From the NCBI RefSeq assembly GCF_036250755.1, contig NZ_CP109583.1, forward strand, positions 6,115,501 through 6,179,500: a stretch of DNA of 64,000 bases. Reading direction: 5' to 3'. Of the stretch, positions 18,524 through 26,788 are shown piece after piece. Each line of letters starts with the position of its first letter. Position 1 is the stretch's first letter. A program made the position numbers and the translations under genes. The stretch comes from Streptomyces uncialis (GTDB taxonomy: Bacteria; Actinomycetota; Actinomycetes; Streptomycetales; Streptomycetaceae). The notes below the pieces were generated by a model. That model was not told the DNA's origin. It saw only the letters and a program-made list of their open reading frames with translations, and searched no databases.

Positions 18524-20146
18524 TCACATCCGGAAGACGCCGAAGCCGTCGCCCCGGGGCGGCAGCGGGGCGTTGGCACAGGCGGTCAGGGCGAGGCCGA
18601 GGACCTGGCGGGTCTCCAGCGGGTCGATGACCCCGTCGTCCCAGAGCCGGGCGGTGGCGTAGTACGCGCTGCCCTGGGTGTCGTACTGGGCGCGGATCGG
18701 GTCCTTGAACGCCTCCTCGTCCCCGGCGGGCCACTCCTCGCCGCGCGCCGCGAGCTGGTCGCGCTTGACGGTGGCGAGCACGGACGCGGCCTGCTCGCCG
18801 CCCATCACGGAGATCTTCGCGCCGGGCCACATCCACAGGAAACGCGGCGAGTAGGCCCGGCCGCACATCGAGTAGTTGCCCGCGCCGTACGACCCGCCGA
18901 TCACGACGGTCAGCTTCGGGACCCGGGCGCAGGCGACGGCCGTCACCATCTTCGCGCCGTGCTTGGCGATACCGCCCGCCTCGTACGCGCGGCCGACCAT
19001 GAAACCGGAGATGTTCTGGAGGAACAGCAGCGGGATGCCGCGCTGGTCGCACAGCTCGATGAAGTGGGCGCCCTTCTGCGCCGACTCCGAGAAGAGGATG
19101 CCGTTGTTCGCGACGATGCCCACCGGGTGGCCGTGGACCCGGGCGAAGCCCGTCACCAGGGTCTGCCCGAACTCCGCCTTGAACTCCGCGAACCGGGAGC
19201 CGTCCACCACCCGCGCGATGACCTCACGCACGTCGTACGGGGTGCGGGAGTCGACCGGGACCGCGCCGTACAGCCCGTACGGGTCGGCCTTCGGCTCCTC
19301 GACCGGGGTCACCGTCCAGGGCGGGGCGCCGCGCGCGGGGAGCGTCGAGACGATGGTGCGGACGATCCGCAGGGCGTGCGCGTCGTCCTCCGCGAGATGG
19401 TCGGTGACGCCCGAGGTCCGGGAGTGGACCTCGCCGCCGCCCAGCTCCTCGGCGGTGACGACCTCGCCCGTCGCCGCCTTCACCAGCGGCGGGCCGCCCA
19501 GGAAGATCGTGCCCTGGCCCCGGACGATCACCGCTTCGTCGCTCATCGCCGGGACGTACGCGCCGCCCGCCGTGCAGGAACCGAGCACCGCCGCGATCTG
19601 CGGGATGCCCGCGCCGGACATCCGGGCCTGGTTGAAGAAGATCCGCCCGAAGTGGTCCCGGTCGGGGAAGACCTCGTCCTGCATCGGCAGGAACGCGCCG
19701 CCCGAGTCCACCAGGTACAGACACGGCAGCCGGTTCTCCAGGGCCACCTCCTGCGCCCGGAGGTGCTTCTTCACCGTCATCGGGTAGTAGGTGCCGCCCT
19801 TGACCGTGGCGTCGTTGGCGACGATCACGCACTCACGGCCCGAGACCCGGCCCACCCCCGCGATCACCCCGGCCGCCGGGGCGTCCCCGCCGTACAGGCC
19901 CTCGGCCGCGAGCGGGGCCAGCTCCAGGAACGGGGAGCCCGGGTCCAGCAGGGTGTCCACCCGGTCCCGGGGCAGCAGCTTGCCGCGCGCGGTGTGCCGG
20001 GCACGGGCGCGTTCGCCGCCGCCGAGGCGGACCCGGGCGAGCCGGGTACGCAGCTCCTCGCCGAGGGCCTGGTGCGCCGCCTCGTTGGTCCGGAACGCGG
20101 TGGAGGCGGGATCGGCCGCGCTCTCCAGCACCGGTGCCTCTTGCAT
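18524..20146 (-). CDS. mccB: Methylcrotonoyl-CoA carboxylase-type carboxyltransferase beta subunit
   Basis: A 540-residue carboxyltransferase with two crotonase-fold halves. The N half contains '[20 protein letters not shown]', '[20 protein letters not shown]' and '[20 protein letters not shown]'. The C half contains '[20 protein letters not shown]', '[20 protein letters not shown]' and '[20 protein letters not shown]'. It transfers carboxyl from biotin to the acyl-CoA. '[11 protein letters not shown]' is characteristic of the methylcrotonyl-CoA type. First gene of the mccB-mccA-hmgL-acdH operon. It is divergent from a TetR gene, with two operator-like sites between them. Confidence 0.93.
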   Translation of the reverse strand: MQEAPVLESAADPASTAFRTNEAAHQALGEELRTRLARVRLGGGERARARHTARGKLLPRDRVDTLLDPGSPFLELAPLAAEGLYGGDAPAAGVIAGVGRVSGRECVIVANDATVKGGTYYPMTVKKHLRAQEVALENRLPCLYLVDSGGAFLPMQDEVFPDRDHFGRIFFNQARMSGAGIPQIAAVLGSCTAGGAYVPAMSDEAVIVRGQGTIFLGGPPLVKAATGEVVTAEELGGGEVHSRTSGVTDHLAEDDAHALRIVRTIVSTLPARGAPPWTVTPVEEPKADPYGLYGAVPVDSRTPYDVREVIARVVDGSRFAEFKAEFGQTLVTGFARVHGHPVGIVANNGILFSESAQKGAHFIELCDQRGIPLLFLQNISGFMVGRAYEAGGIAKHGAKMVTAVACARVPKLTVVIGGSYGAGNYSMCGRAYSPRFLWMWPGAKISVMGGEQAASVLATVKRDQLAARGEEWPAGDEEAFKDPIRAQYDTQGSAYYATARLWDDGVIDPLETRQVLGLALTACANAPLPPRGDGFGVFRM

Positions 20147-20196
20147 CGTGTCGAGCCCCCTCGGCCGTACGGCGCCCTGTCCGGCCGTCCAGCGTT

Positions 20197-20241
20197 GTTA
20201 GTGAGCGTTAACGTCCGCTCTTCAGGTTAACGACCGCTAAC
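20197..20241. promoter_or_regulatory. Two operator-like sites between mccB and the TetR gene
   Basis: GTTAGTGAGCGTTAAC (20197-20212) and GTTAACGACCGCTAAC (20226-20241) share the pattern GTTANNGANCGNTAAC and lie 29 bp apart, which places both on nearly the same DNA face. The second overlaps the -35 area of the TetR promoter. The -10 TAGAAT (20251-20256) is 7 nt before the ATG, implying a leaderless transcript. The sites fit autoregulation plus control of the divergent operon. Confidence 0.8.
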
Positions 20242-20263
20242 GCCCCTGTCTAGAATTGACGGC

Positions 20264-20860
20264 ATGGTCACCAGAACCGATGCCCTGACCCGCCGCGAGC
20301 AGATCCTCAAGGAAGCCGCGCGGCTCTTCGCCGAGCGCGGGTTCCACGGGGTGGGGGTGGACGAGATAGGGGCCGCCGTCGGCATCAGCGGCCCCGGGCT
20401 CTACCGCCACTTCGCGGGCAAGGACGCGATGCTGGCCGAGCTGCTCGTCGGGATCAGCGGACAGCTGCTCACCGGCGGCAGGCGGCGCGTCGAGGAGTCC
20501 GCCGCCGCCGACGACCCGGCCGCCCTCCTCGACTCCCTCATCGAGGGCCATATCGACTTCGCCCTCGACGACCGGCCGCTGATCACCCTCCACGACCGGG
20601 AACTGGACCGGCTCCGGGAGAGCGACCGCAAGCTGGTACGCCAGCTCCAGCGGCAGTACGTCGAACTGTGGGTCGACGCCGTACGCGCGCAGTACACGGC
20701 GCTGACCGAGACGGAGGCACGGGCCACCGTCCACGCCGTGTTCGGGCTGCTCAACTCCACCCCGCGGCTGAGCCGGCCCGGGGCGTTGCCCTCGCGGGCG
20801 GCCACGGCGGATCTGCTGCACCGGCTCGCGCGGGGGGCGTTCGCCGCGGCCTCGGGGTGA
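20264..20860 (+). CDS. TetR-family regulator of the leucine-catabolic operon
   Basis: A 198-residue regulator with a canonical TetR N-terminal helix-turn-helix ('RREQILKEAARLFAERGFHG', 'VDEIGAAVGISGPGLYRHFA') and an all-helical ligand domain containing 'DFALDDRPLITLHDRELDRL'. Divergent from mccB-mccA-hmgL-acdH and flanked by paired palindromic sites, it most likely represses that operon and itself, responding to an acyl-CoA intermediate. No Shine-Dalgarno is present and the -10 lies just upstream of ATG, so translation is probably leaderless. Forty bases after the stop, a 24-bp unit (CCCGCTGCGCGGCCGT...) is repeated about 2.5 times from 20901. Confidence 0.92.
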   Translation: MVTRTDALTRREQILKEAARLFAERGFHGVGVDEIGAAVGISGPGLYRHFAGKDAMLAELLVGISGQLLTGGRRRVEESAAADDPAALLDSLIEGHIDFALDDRPLITLHDRELDRLRESDRKLVRQLQRQYVELWVDAVRAQYTALTETEARATVHAVFGLLNSTPRLSRPGALPSRAATADLLHRLARGAFAAASG

Positions 20861-20900
20861 CGGGACGCGGTGCGGTGCGGTGGTCCGGGGTGCGGGTCCG

Positions 20901-20962
20901 CCCGCTGCGCGGCCGTCCGGTGGGCCCGCTGCGCGGCCGTTCGGTGGGCTCGCTGCGCGGTC
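20901..20962. repeat. 24-bp tandem repeat after the TetR gene
   Basis: Copies start at 20901 and 20925 (CCCGCTGCGCGGCCGT, one base different further in), with a partial third copy at 20949. It lies in the short gap before the histidine-phosphatase gene. Confidence 0.8.
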
Positions 20963-21136
20963 CCCTCCCGTGACCGTCAAGTCAAAGTCACCGTCACCAC
21001 CGCCGCGGTCCCCGTACCCTCGTGCGTCAGGATGCCGGACACCACGGTGTCCACGGCGAGAGGAGGCGCTGGTGGCCGGACCGGTGGCCGGAAGGGGCAC
21101 CCGGTCGCTCGCGGGCGCCGGGATCGGAGCCCCGGC

Positions 21137-21718
21137 ATGACCGTGGAGATCATCTACGAGGCGCACTCCACCACGACGGACAACGAGGCCGGCATCTCCA
21201 CCGGCGGGCTCCCGGGCCTTCTCTCGGCGCAGGGCCGCCGCGAGGCCCGTGAACTCGGCGAACGGCGCCGCGGTCAGGACATCGCGGCCGTGTTCAGCTC
21301 CGATCTGCGCCGCTCCGTCGACACCGCCCGGATCGCCTTCCCCGACGGCCGGCCCCCGATCCACGAGGACGCCCGGCTGCGGGAGTGCGACTACGGCGAG
21401 TTCAACGGCCGCCCGTCCCGGCTCGTCGCCGCCCGGCGCACCCGGCACCTCGACATCCCCTTCCCCGGGGGCCGGAGCTACCGCCAGGTCCTGGCCGCCA
21501 CCGACTCCCTCCTCCAGGACCTGGCCCGGGACTGGGACGGCCGGCGCGTCCTCCTGATCGCCCATACGGCCAACCAGTGGGCGCTGGACTGTCTGCTCAC
21601 CGGGGCTTCGCCCGAGGACGCGCTCGAAGTCCCGTTCACCTGGCAGCCGGGCTGGACCTACACACTGCCCTCAGGCTGGAACGGCCACCCCGGCGGGACC
21701 TCCCGCCCGCCGCACTGA
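21137..21718 (+). CDS. Histidine phosphatase-family protein
   Basis: A 193-residue protein of the phosphoglycerate-mutase/histidine-phosphatase superfamily. The family RHG tripeptide is replaced by 'YEAHSTTTDN', which retains the phospho-accepting His. The other landmarks are present: 'VFSSDLRRSVDTARIAF' (Arg contact), 'LRECDYGEFNG' (acid) and 'VLLIAHTANQWALDCLL' (second His). Substrate unknown, with a small-molecule phosphatase most likely. The start is ATG 21137, because longer upstream frames are repetitive and Arg-rich. The stop codon is followed in the same frame by a coding-like stretch (next feature). Confidence 0.85.
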   Translation: MTVEIIYEAHSTTTDNEAGISTGGLPGLLSAQGRREARELGERRRGQDIAAVFSSDLRRSVDTARIAFPDGRPPIHEDARLRECDYGEFNGRPSRLVAARRTRHLDIPFPGGRSYRQVLAATDSLLQDLARDWDGRRVLLIAHTANQWALDCLLTGASPEDALEVPFTWQPGWTYTLPSGWNGHPGGTSRPPH

Positions 21719-21838
21719 TGGACCGCGATCGACCGCGGCAAGCCCGTCCCGCTCACCCTGCGGACCCTGGACCCCGCCGACGCGGAACGGCTCGCGGAGA
21801 TGACCGAAGCACTGCTGGACGCGACGCGGCACGGCTGA
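21719..21838 (+). pseudogene. Orphan C-terminal fragment of an unidentified gene
   Basis: Directly after the phosphatase stop, the same frame stays open for 39 codons and ends in TGA. It has nearly all G/C third positions and a protein-like sequence ('WTAIDRGKPVPLTLRTLDPA', then 'LAEMTEALLDATRHG'). There is no start codon or ribosome site. It looks like the tail of a lost gene, possibly a MarR/ArsR-like regulator, left after a deletion. I cannot name the family. Confidence 0.4.
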
Positions 21839-22124
21839 ACATCGCACGGGGCGCGCCCGCCTGCCGCACGGCCCGATGCCGGAGTGCCCACAGGGAAACG
21901 GGGGAACGGTGCCGGTGGCGAGGGGGCCGATCCTGTTTGAGTCACACCGGTCCACACCGGCCATTGTCCGTCCGCCGCGCATACCGGGGGAGACAATCGG
22001 ATAACTTTCCCTCCTGTTCCACGGAAATTGCCACGACAGCTGTCCGTCGTGGCCGTCAGTCATGTTCGGGGAAGTGCCGGATGGCGGTTCTCCGAAAGGC
22101 AATGGGATGCGGGAGGGATTTTCC

Positions 22125-22952
22125 ATGCGCGCGCAGATTTCCATGGACCTGGAGAACGATCTTCTGGAGAAATTCCGTACCGACGGATACGTCGTACTCC
22201 CGGGCTTCCTTCCCCCGGATCTCCTCGCCCGGCTCCGGCCGGAGGTCGACCACTGGGTGGACAGCGGACTCCGCCGCCGCTCCATCGACGCCTGCCGGTA
22301 CCCCGTTCCGGTCCCTGGCGGCCTCCCGCCCTTCGTGGAGATAGAGCTCCCCGCCCACGGCGAACTGGCCGCCCACCCCCCGCTGCTGCGGGTCCTGTGC
22401 CATCTGATCGGCCCGGACTTCGTCTTCCACCATCTGCACAGCGACCGCAGGGGCGCCGCCGCGCCCGGCAAGGCCTGGCACCACGACTACGAGCAGCATC
22501 CGCAGCGGGACCGGCGCCTGCCCATGGCCCACGCCCTGCACTACATCGGCGGACTCGACCCCTCGATGGACCCCCTCGCCGTACTGCCCGGCTCCCACCG
22601 GGAGGTCGTCGGCAAGACCGCCCGCGCGCATCTGGGCACCGGTGAGCTGCCCGGCGAGGTGGTGATCGACGACCTGCCGCCCGGTTCGACCGTCCTGCTG
22701 CACTCCGCGCTCTTCCACGCCCGGCGCGCCGCCCGCGAACCGGCCGGTGGGTTCCGCTACATGATCGACGGTTCCTACTGCCGGACCGGCGCGAAGTGGC
22801 CGCCGGTCAAACCGTACTGGCGGCATGTGCTGGCCACCGCGCGGCGGCTGGGCCTGGACCGGGGCGAGTGGCCGGAGCTGTTCAACGAAGCCCACTTCAC
22901 CGAGTACGAGTCCACCGGGTACGGGTCCACCGAGTACGGGTCCACCGGGTAG
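22125..22952 (+). CDS. Phytanoyl-CoA dioxygenase (PhyH)-family protein
   Basis: A 275-residue Fe(II)/2-oxoglutarate-dependent oxygenase of the PhyH type. 'LLEKFRTDGYVVLPGFLPPD' is the typical opening. The metal triad is H119-x-D121 in 'AWHHDYEQ' plus the distal His in 'LLHSALFHARRAAR', and a downstream Arg in that stretch can bind 2-oxoglutarate. 'DPSMDPLAVLPGSHRE' matches the family's substrate loop. It would hydroxylate or otherwise oxidise a small metabolite. ATG 22125 is chosen for its GGGAGGG ribosome site. The C-terminus ends in three 'YGST'-like repeats encoded by 15-18-bp tandem DNA repeats running to the stop codon. It heads a possible small biosynthetic group. Confidence 0.87.
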   Translation: MRAQISMDLENDLLEKFRTDGYVVLPGFLPPDLLARLRPEVDHWVDSGLRRRSIDACRYPVPVPGGLPPFVEIELPAHGELAAHPPLLRVLCHLIGPDFVFHHLHSDRRGAAAPGKAWHHDYEQHPQRDRRLPMAHALHYIGGLDPSMDPLAVLPGSHREVVGKTARAHLGTGELPGEVVIDDLPPGSTVLLHSALFHARRAAREPAGGFRYMIDGSYCRTGAKWPPVKPYWRHVLATARRLGLDRGEWPELFNEAHFTEYESTGYGSTEYGSTG

Positions 22953-23073
22953 GGGGGGACAGCCGCGCTGAGCCGTCCGGCGCGCGCGTCGTCACCTCCC
23001 GCCCCCGCCCCCGCCCCCGCTCCCGTTCGCCCCGAGCCCGTCCCGAGCCCGTCCCCGAAAGGCAGCACCCCGT

Positions 23074-23766
23074 ATGAGAGTGATCGCCTCCGTCCCGTTC
23101 GGCCGTGTGCTGCGCGACCTCGCGGACGAGCACCCCTACGCGCCCGGTGACGAGGCCAACTCGAACGACGAGGCGGAGGAGCATCTGCACAGCGCCGACG
23201 CCGCGCTGGGCCACTGGCACCGTGTCCTGCTCGACCGCCGCGACATCCTCGGCATCGTGCTGCCCTGGCATCTCGGCGAGGGCGGCGCGGTCGAACTCGT
23301 CCCGCCCACCGGTATGACGGTCGCCGCGGCGGCCGTCCGGCTGCGCGCCCTGGGCGCGGAGTACGCCTCGGGCAATCCGCTGTGCGCGCACAAGCTCGAC
23401 CGGCAGAGCGCCGCGCCGCCGCGCCCGCTCTACCTCAGCTCCCGCCCGGTCCCCGGCGCCGACTACGAACGTATGACGGCGGGGGAGGGACTGATCCATC
23501 TGGACGGGCTGCACCGCGTCCTGTCCTGGGAGCGGGCGGGCCGCCTCCCCGAGGTCCCGCTGATCGAGGCGTTCGTCGCGGCCGACGCCGCCTGGGCGCC
23601 GGCCCAGGACGCCGGTGCCCGGCCGCCCTCAGCCGCGCCCGACGTACGGCATGGAGCTGGGCATCACCGTCACGGACTGGATGTTGACCCCGACCGGAAG
23701 ATCAGCCATGGCGCACACCATGTCGACGACATGCCGGATGTCCATGGTGGGCTCCACGCGCAGTGA
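23074..23766 (+). CDS. Unknown protein, similar to a Streptomyces family near biosynthetic genes
   Basis: 230 residues, cytoplasmic. I associate the blocks 'MRVIASVPFGRVLRDLADEH', 'LDRRDILGIVLPWHLGEGGA', 'RPLYLSSRPVPGADYERMTA' and 'GLIHLDGLHRVLSWERAGRL' with an uncharacterised Streptomyces family (DUF6309-like, from memory and unchecked). 'LIHLDGLHRVLSWE' looks like a possible metal or substrate site. The last 46 codons overlap the 3' end of the convergent short-chain reductase gene, and the His/Asp-rich tail there does not look like a conserved domain, so the ancestral stop may have been lost. Ribosome site GAAAGG. Confidence 0.7.
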   Translation: MRVIASVPFGRVLRDLADEHPYAPGDEANSNDEAEEHLHSADAALGHWHRVLLDRRDILGIVLPWHLGEGGAVELVPPTGMTVAAAAVRLRALGAEYASGNPLCAHKLDRQSAAPPRPLYLSSRPVPGADYERMTAGEGLIHLDGLHRVLSWERAGRLPEVPLIEAFVAADAAWAPAQDAGARPPSAAPDVRHGAGHHRHGLDVDPDRKISHGAHHVDDMPDVHGGLHAQ

Positions 23767-24378
23767 GCCGTCGGCCTGGCGCACGGCGGGCTGCCCGCGG
23801 TCCTCGGGCGTCACATTGCCGATGTCGATCTGGCCGGCGGAGATGTCGTGGCGGCGGCCGTCCAGCGACAGCGAGCGCGTCAGCCCGGCGACCGCGTGCT
23901 TCGCTGCGGTGAACGCGATCGAGTCCGGCCGGGGCACCTGGGCGGAGGGAGCCCCGTTGTTGATGATCCGCCCGCCGCGCGGCGACTGCCGCTTCATCAG
24001 CCGGAACGCGGCACGCGAACAGAGGAACGTACCGGTGGCGACGGAGTCCATGACCCGGTGCCAGTCGGCGGCGGACACGTCCTCCGTCGGGGTGTACGGC
24101 ATGACGTCGGCCGCGTTGTTGAAGAGGAGGTCGAGCCGCCCGAACCGGGCGTCGATCTCGGCGAACAGGTCGTCGACCGCGTCCGGGTCGGTCACGTCCG
24201 AGGTCACCGGCACGGCCCGGTCCCCGGCCGCCCCGGCCAGCCGTGCGGTCTCCTTCAGCGGCGCCTCGCGGCGGCCGGTCAGCACCACCGTCCAGCCGGC
24301 GGCCAGCAGACCGAGCGCGCAGGCCCGCCCGATGCCGCTGCCCGCACCCGTGACCACGGAAATTCTCCCGGCTGTCAT
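23629..24378 (-). CDS. Short-chain dehydrogenase/reductase with Phe in place of catalytic Tyr
   Basis: A 249-residue classical SDR Rossmann protein: nucleotide motif 'VVTGAGSGIGRACALGLLAA', 'NNAADV' after strand 4, then 'RIINNGAPSAQVPRPDSIAF' leading into TAAKHAV. The general-base motif should be Y-x3-K but reads F156-x3-K160 (codon TTC), with the Ser still upstream. Loss of the Tyr hydroxyl normally abolishes SDR redox chemistry, so this protein may be inactive, use different chemistry, or serve a binding role. The start ATG 24378 follows AAAGGAATT. It is divergent from the aminomutase-like gene and convergently overlaps its other neighbour by 138 bp. Confidence 0.88.
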   Translation of the reverse strand: MTAGRISVVTGAGSGIGRACALGLLAAGWTVVLTGRREAPLKETARLAGAAGDRAVPVTSDVTDPDAVDDLFAEIDARFGRLDLLFNNAADVMPYTPTEDVSAADWHRVMDSVATGTFLCSRAAFRLMKRQSPRGGRIINNGAPSAQVPRPDSIAFTAAKHAVAGLTRSLSLDGRRHDISAGQIDIGNVTPEDRGQPAVRQADGSLRVEPTMDIRHVVDMVCAMADLPVGVNIQSVTVMPSSMPYVGRG

Positions 24379-24550
24379 ACAGGAATTCCTTTCGTCATAT
24401 GCCATCGGCCCGCCCGGCCTGAATTCTCCGGAAATCAGCTCCGGTGATCCCCCCCCGGCGGAGCCGCACCGAGTTTTGGGCAATACCTCCGGACCCGTCA
24501 AGGCCGCGTATTCCGGCCATCAGGACAGCGGTAAGCGACAGGAGAGACAG

Positions 24551-25927
24551 ATGGGCATCGGAAACTCCGCGGACCACACCGCCGGGGCAGCGGCTTCTTC
24601 CCTCGGATCGACGGAACTCAGCGCTTCCTGGTTCGAACGGGCCAAGAGGTCCCTCGCGGGCGGGATCAGCTCCTCCTCCCGGCTCACCTCGACCGGGCCC
24701 GACCCCTATCCGCTGTACATGCGGAGCGGTTCGGGCGCGCGTATCCGGGATGTCGACGGCAACGAGTACCTGGACTATCTGCTGTCGTACGGCAGCGCCG
24801 TGCTCGGCCACGCGCCCCCCGAACTGACCGGGGAGCTCACGAAGGTGCTGGCCACCGGGACCATGTTCGGTACGTGCAACGTCCCCGAGGTCGAACTGGC
24901 CGAGCGGATACAGGAGATGGTGCCGTGCGCGGAGCTGGTCCGGTTCGCGAACTCCGGCTCCGAGGCCGTCCAGGGCGCGATCCGGACGGCCCGGGGCATC
25001 ACCGGCCGGTCCCGTGTCCTGAAGTTCGAGGGGCACTACCACGGCTGGACCGACACCCTCGCGATCTCCAACCGCCCCGCGCCGGAGGAGACCGGACCGC
25101 ACGACGCGCCGCACTCCGTGCCGCACTCGCCCGGTATCCCGGCCGGGGTGGTGGCCGATGTGGTGGTCTGCCCGTGGAACGACCCCGAGTCCCTGCGGGC
25201 GGTCTTCGCCGCCCACCCCGCCGAGTTCGCCGCCGCGATCTGCGAGCCGATCGTCGCCAACAACGCCTGTACGATGCCCGATCCCGGCTTCCTGGACCTG
25301 CTGCGCGACCTGTGCACGGCCCACGGGACCGCGCTGGTCTTCGACGAGGTCTGCACCGGCTTCCGTACGGGGCCCGGCGGGGCGCAGACGCTGTTCGGGG
25401 TGCGGCCGGATCTCGCCGTCTTCTCCAAGGCGCTGGGCGGCGGCCTGCCGATCGCGGCGTTCGCGGGCGTACGGGAGCTGATGGAACCGCTGGCGACCGG
25501 GTACGTCAAGCACGGCGGTACGTACAACTCCTCACCCCTGTGCGCCACCGCCGCGTCCCTCACCCTGGCCCGGCTCGCGGACCCGGCGGTCACGGGACGT
25601 ATCGAAGCGACCGGGCAGCGGATCATGGAGGCGATCCGCCGGGCCGCGAAGGACCACGGGGTGCCGTGCGCGGTCCAGGGCGTCGGCGCGATGTTCCAGG
25701 TGGTCTTCACCCCGGACGGCACCCCGACCCGCGCGTACCGCGACACGTTCCGCCTCGACCGCCACCGCTACGACGCGTTCCGCCACCATCTGCTGCTCCA
25801 GGGCGTACACACCAACGCGTACGGCCTGGCCTGCTGGTTCGTCTCCTCGGCGGTCACCCCCGACGAGCTGGACCGCACCTGCGAGGCGATCGACGTGGCG
25901 TTCGCGGGGCTGGCGGGGGATTCGTGA
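24551..25927 (+). CDS. Glutamate-1-semialdehyde aminomutase-like PLP enzyme (class III)
   Basis: A 458-residue class III aminotransferase-fold protein. Motifs: 'GARIRDVDGNEYLDYLLSYG', 'FANSGSEAVQGAIRTARGIT', 'VLKFEGHYHGWTD', 'LVFDEVCTGFRTG' (PLP Asp) and the Schiff-base lysine K293 in 'VFSKALGGGLPIAAFAG', then 'KHGGTYNSSPLC'. The nearest family is GSA-AM, but the haem-pathway hemL is normally in a hem operon. Here the neighbours are a PhyH oxygenase, an SDR and an unknown protein, so an amino-group shift or transamination in a specialised pathway is more likely. Ribosome site AGGAGAG before ATG 24551. Confidence 0.9.
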   Translation: MGIGNSADHTAGAAASSLGSTELSASWFERAKRSLAGGISSSSRLTSTGPDPYPLYMRSGSGARIRDVDGNEYLDYLLSYGSAVLGHAPPELTGELTKVLATGTMFGTCNVPEVELAERIQEMVPCAELVRFANSGSEAVQGAIRTARGITGRSRVLKFEGHYHGWTDTLAISNRPAPEETGPHDAPHSVPHSPGIPAGVVADVVVCPWNDPESLRAVFAAHPAEFAAAICEPIVANNACTMPDPGFLDLLRDLCTAHGTALVFDEVCTGFRTGPGGAQTLFGVRPDLAVFSKALGGGLPIAAFAGVRELMEPLATGYVKHGGTYNSSPLCATAASLTLARLADPAVTGRIEATGQRIMEAIRRAAKDHGVPCAVQGVGAMFQVVFTPDGTPTRAYRDTFRLDRHRYDAFRHHLLLQGVHTNAYGLACWFVSSAVTPDELDRTCEAIDVAFAGLAGDS

Positions 25928-25987
25928 CGGGCCGGCCGGCGAGGTGACGCCGGGGCCCCGGGACACGGCCCCGGGTCCCGGCTCCGA

Positions 25988-26362
25988 TCAGTGGACCGTG
26001 CCCCGCGGATGGCCCCGCTTCCTGTGCAGGTCCATCATCTCCACGACGACCATGAGGGCGCCCGTGTCGCTCCGGTCGAGCGTGGACCGCATGGCGTTGC
26101 GGAGCGACGCGCACTGCGGGCAGGTGTCCGGGTTCACCGGACCGTCCCGGGGGACGATCAGCTCCTGGTACGAGAGCATCGCGGGGGCCTTGTCCTCGGC
26201 GTGCCGTCGGTGGGGGTCGCCCGGTCCAGGGGCGGGAAGGGTGCGCAGGGTGTGACGGTCACGGGGGCCGCCTGACGCGTTCTTCTTCAGGACGCAGCCC
26301 GGGTCGGGGCACCGGCACGGTCCGAAGTCGAGGGGATTGTCGAGGAGCGGGCCATCGTTCAC
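25988..26362 (-). CDS. Hypothetical Cys-containing protein beside an HTH regulator
   Basis: A 124-residue protein from a GTG start at 26362 ('VNDGPLLDNPLDFGPCRCPD'). Cysteines are arranged as 'CRCPDPGC' near the N-terminus and 'DTCPQCASLRNAMRS' in the middle, which suggests a zinc site. The C-terminal half ('TGALMVVVEMMDLHRKRGHP') is helical and basic. I recall similar small proteins encoded beside XRE/TPR regulators in Streptomyces, and here such a regulator lies divergently at 26789. Function unknown. The longer frame upstream (to 26461) has no good ribosome site. Confidence 0.65.
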   Translation of the reverse strand: MNDGPLLDNPLDFGPCRCPDPGCVLKKNASGGPRDRHTLRTLPAPGPGDPHRRHAEDKAPAMLSYQELIVPRDGPVNPDTCPQCASLRNAMRSTLDRSDTGALMVVVEMMDLHRKRGHPRGTVH

Positions 26363-26788
26363 CGCGCGTCCTTCCAGGCCAAGTGTGTCCAGGTTGCAGA
26401 ATCGATGCTGGGGTACTTGTGCTGGCCCGTTGCATGAGATAGATCCCCGTGCGGTGCCCACATGAGGCGAGGGCCCTGTGCAGTCGGTGCTGGCTCCGCA
26501 ACGTCGGATCGGGGTTTGTTTGGTTGCATGGGGCTCCCTTGATTCAACAATCGCATGCGTGTCCGCACGGGCACTCTGAGCGATGACCGGACGAGCCTTG
26601 CAACCGCAGCGTTACGGTTCTACCCCCATTCCCTACTCGGTCTTCGGTTGGGAGAACGCGCGGGTGGCTCGGACCTCCCTCGGTGATCCCTCGTTTGGCT
26701 CAAGGGCCGTCCAAACCAGCCGAATTGGCGTGGAGCGAGGGCTACCTTCGCTATGGCATGCCGGGGAGTCAGCCGGAAGGGGATCACG
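26363..26788. other. Divergent intergenic region, lower G+C
   Basis: About 425 bp with no convincing gene. G+C is visibly lower than the chromosome average (for example 26480-26700), as in the following regulator gene. It should hold the promoters of both flanking genes, but I cannot single out -10/-35 elements. Confidence 0.4.
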
